DNA of 5,651 nucleotides from Dehalococcoidia bacterium (lineage in GTDB: Bacteria > Chloroflexota > Dehalococcoidia > GIF9 > AB-539-J10), in NCBI GenBank assembly GCA_018399375.1, contig JAGYOV010000069.1:1-5651 (forward strand), read 5' to 3'. The position numbers and the translations under genes were made by a program. Of this stretch, positions 4,979-5,651 are shown piece by piece; within the stretch, counting starts at the first letter, position 1, and the number at the start of each line of letters is the position of its first letter. The notes under the pieces were generated by a model, which saw only the letters and a program-made list of their open reading frames with translations, ran no database searches and was not told the DNA's origin.

Positions 4979-5651
4979 TCACCTCAGGCGATATACTTTT
5001 CCTGGTTGAGTAAATATCAATTGAAGCGTTATCCCGGGAGCATGGAGATGCAATATCTGTGATAGCGCGCTTCCATAAAGAGATAGCTGGGAACGATAGC
5101 TTTCTGCAGCACCTGTCAAGCTGGCCTCACTGGAAATTTCGTTGCTTTTGAAATCTGAGATGGTAGCGCGCAAAGGAGTTCCTTCAGAGTTGCGAATAAT
5201 CACGACGCGATCAAAGGCTCCTGTTATCCACTGGTCATTCACAACGACATCGAAATGTTTCTCGCGCCACAGTGTAACGTTGCCCTGCGGGCGGGACAAT
5301 GCCTGCCGTATCTCTGTTGATGCAAGCGCTCGTTGGAATTGCACGACCGCTTTCTGTTGTATTTCTTCAGCCATGAGCGATGCAGCTTGCCATTCCTTGA
5401 TCAATTGCTCGATGTTCGTTGTGTCAATCCAAGATATCTTTTGGAATAATTGATGAATGGCTGTACCCAAATCAGTTTCCTCGTGAGTGGTGGAAGCAAA
5501 CAGCAGGTCAGCTCTTATCTCAGCACCTCCAATTTCTGATGGGGAGATATTGAGTAACCGCCGTCGCTTTGAGATCTGCGAGGCTAAATGGTCGCGTAAT
5601 TGGCTTGATGCACTCGGAGTGATTTCCTTTTGCTGTAATGGAAACTTCGTG
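4979..5651 (-). CDS. C-terminal PD-(D/E)XK nuclease domain of an AddA/RecB-type (UvrD-family) helicase-nuclease (partial)
   Basis: On the minus strand the frame is open from the right window edge to a TGA at 4979-4981, giving the last 223 residues of a larger protein. Counting from the first visible residue, the RecB-family nuclease motifs appear in order. They are an ITPSA lead-in (10-14), LGTAIHQLF with H66, WREKHF with E130, GAFDRVVII with D147, ISDFKSNE with the metal-binding D166 and catalytic K168, and YRSQLSLYGSAL with Q188 and Y192. This is the arrangement in AddA and RecB, which process double-strand breaks for RecA loading and also degrade foreign linear DNA. The helicase part, needed to separate AddA/RecB from AddB, Cas4-like or stand-alone nucleases, lies outside the window. 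The TTG near 5470 is Leu61 of the domain, not a start. The gene converges on the trypsin-like gene, with 40 bases between stop codons. Confidence 0.78.
   Translation of the reverse strand, partial: TKFPLQQKEITPSASSQLRDHLASQISKRRRLLNISPSEIGGAEIRADLLFASTTHEETDLGTAIHQLFQKISWIDTTNIEQLIKEWQAASLMAEEIQQKAVVQFQRALASTEIRQALSRPQGNVTLWREKHFDVVVNDQWITGAFDRVVIIRNSEGTPLRATISDFKSNEISSEASLTGAAESYRSQLSLYGSALSQILHLHAPGITLQLIFTQPGKVYRLR

Overview
This is a bacterial window at moderate G+C. It has Shine-Dalgarno-led genes, sigma-70-like promoters and a tRNA with encoded CCA. The phylum cannot be fixed from the sequence. An anaerobic, carboxylate- or fatty-acid-using bacterium (Chloroflexota-like, for example) is my guess, from the crotonase plus monocarboxylate-type transporter and the AddA/RecB-like recombination gene.

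Left part (1-2838), plus strand, metabolic. It opens with the last 58 codons of a membrane permease. Next is a complete 260-residue enoyl-CoA hydratase/isomerase (crotonase) with both catalytic glutamates. A 540-base gap follows, holding what looks like the decayed 3' end of another gene (1217-1393), a promoter and a hairpin-rich leader. Then comes a 12-helix MFS transporter of the oxalate/formate antiporter or monocarboxylate type. Taken together, permease, crotonase and MFS carrier suggest uptake and CoA-linked breakdown of small organic or fatty acids; this is inference from neighbourhood only.

Middle (2839-3774), mostly non-coding. A complete tRNA-Gly(TCC) has its own promoter. Downstream is a 359-base gap containing a nested set of complementary segments that may be a structured RNA. 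Then come a 47-residue two-helix membrane protein with its own promoter and strong ribosome-binding site, and two successive hairpins, the first probably its terminator.

Right part (3775-5651), accessory or information-processing. A trypsin-fold protein of 387 residues keeps the His and Asp of the triad, but His stands where the nucleophilic Ser is expected. It carries a basic Ser/Thr/Pro linker and a coiled-coil tail. It converges, with a 40-base gap, on the 3' end of a minus-strand RecB/AddA-type nuclease domain that runs off the window.

The most interesting items are the apparently serine-less trypsin-like protein, the possible structured RNA after the tRNA, and the small membrane protein.
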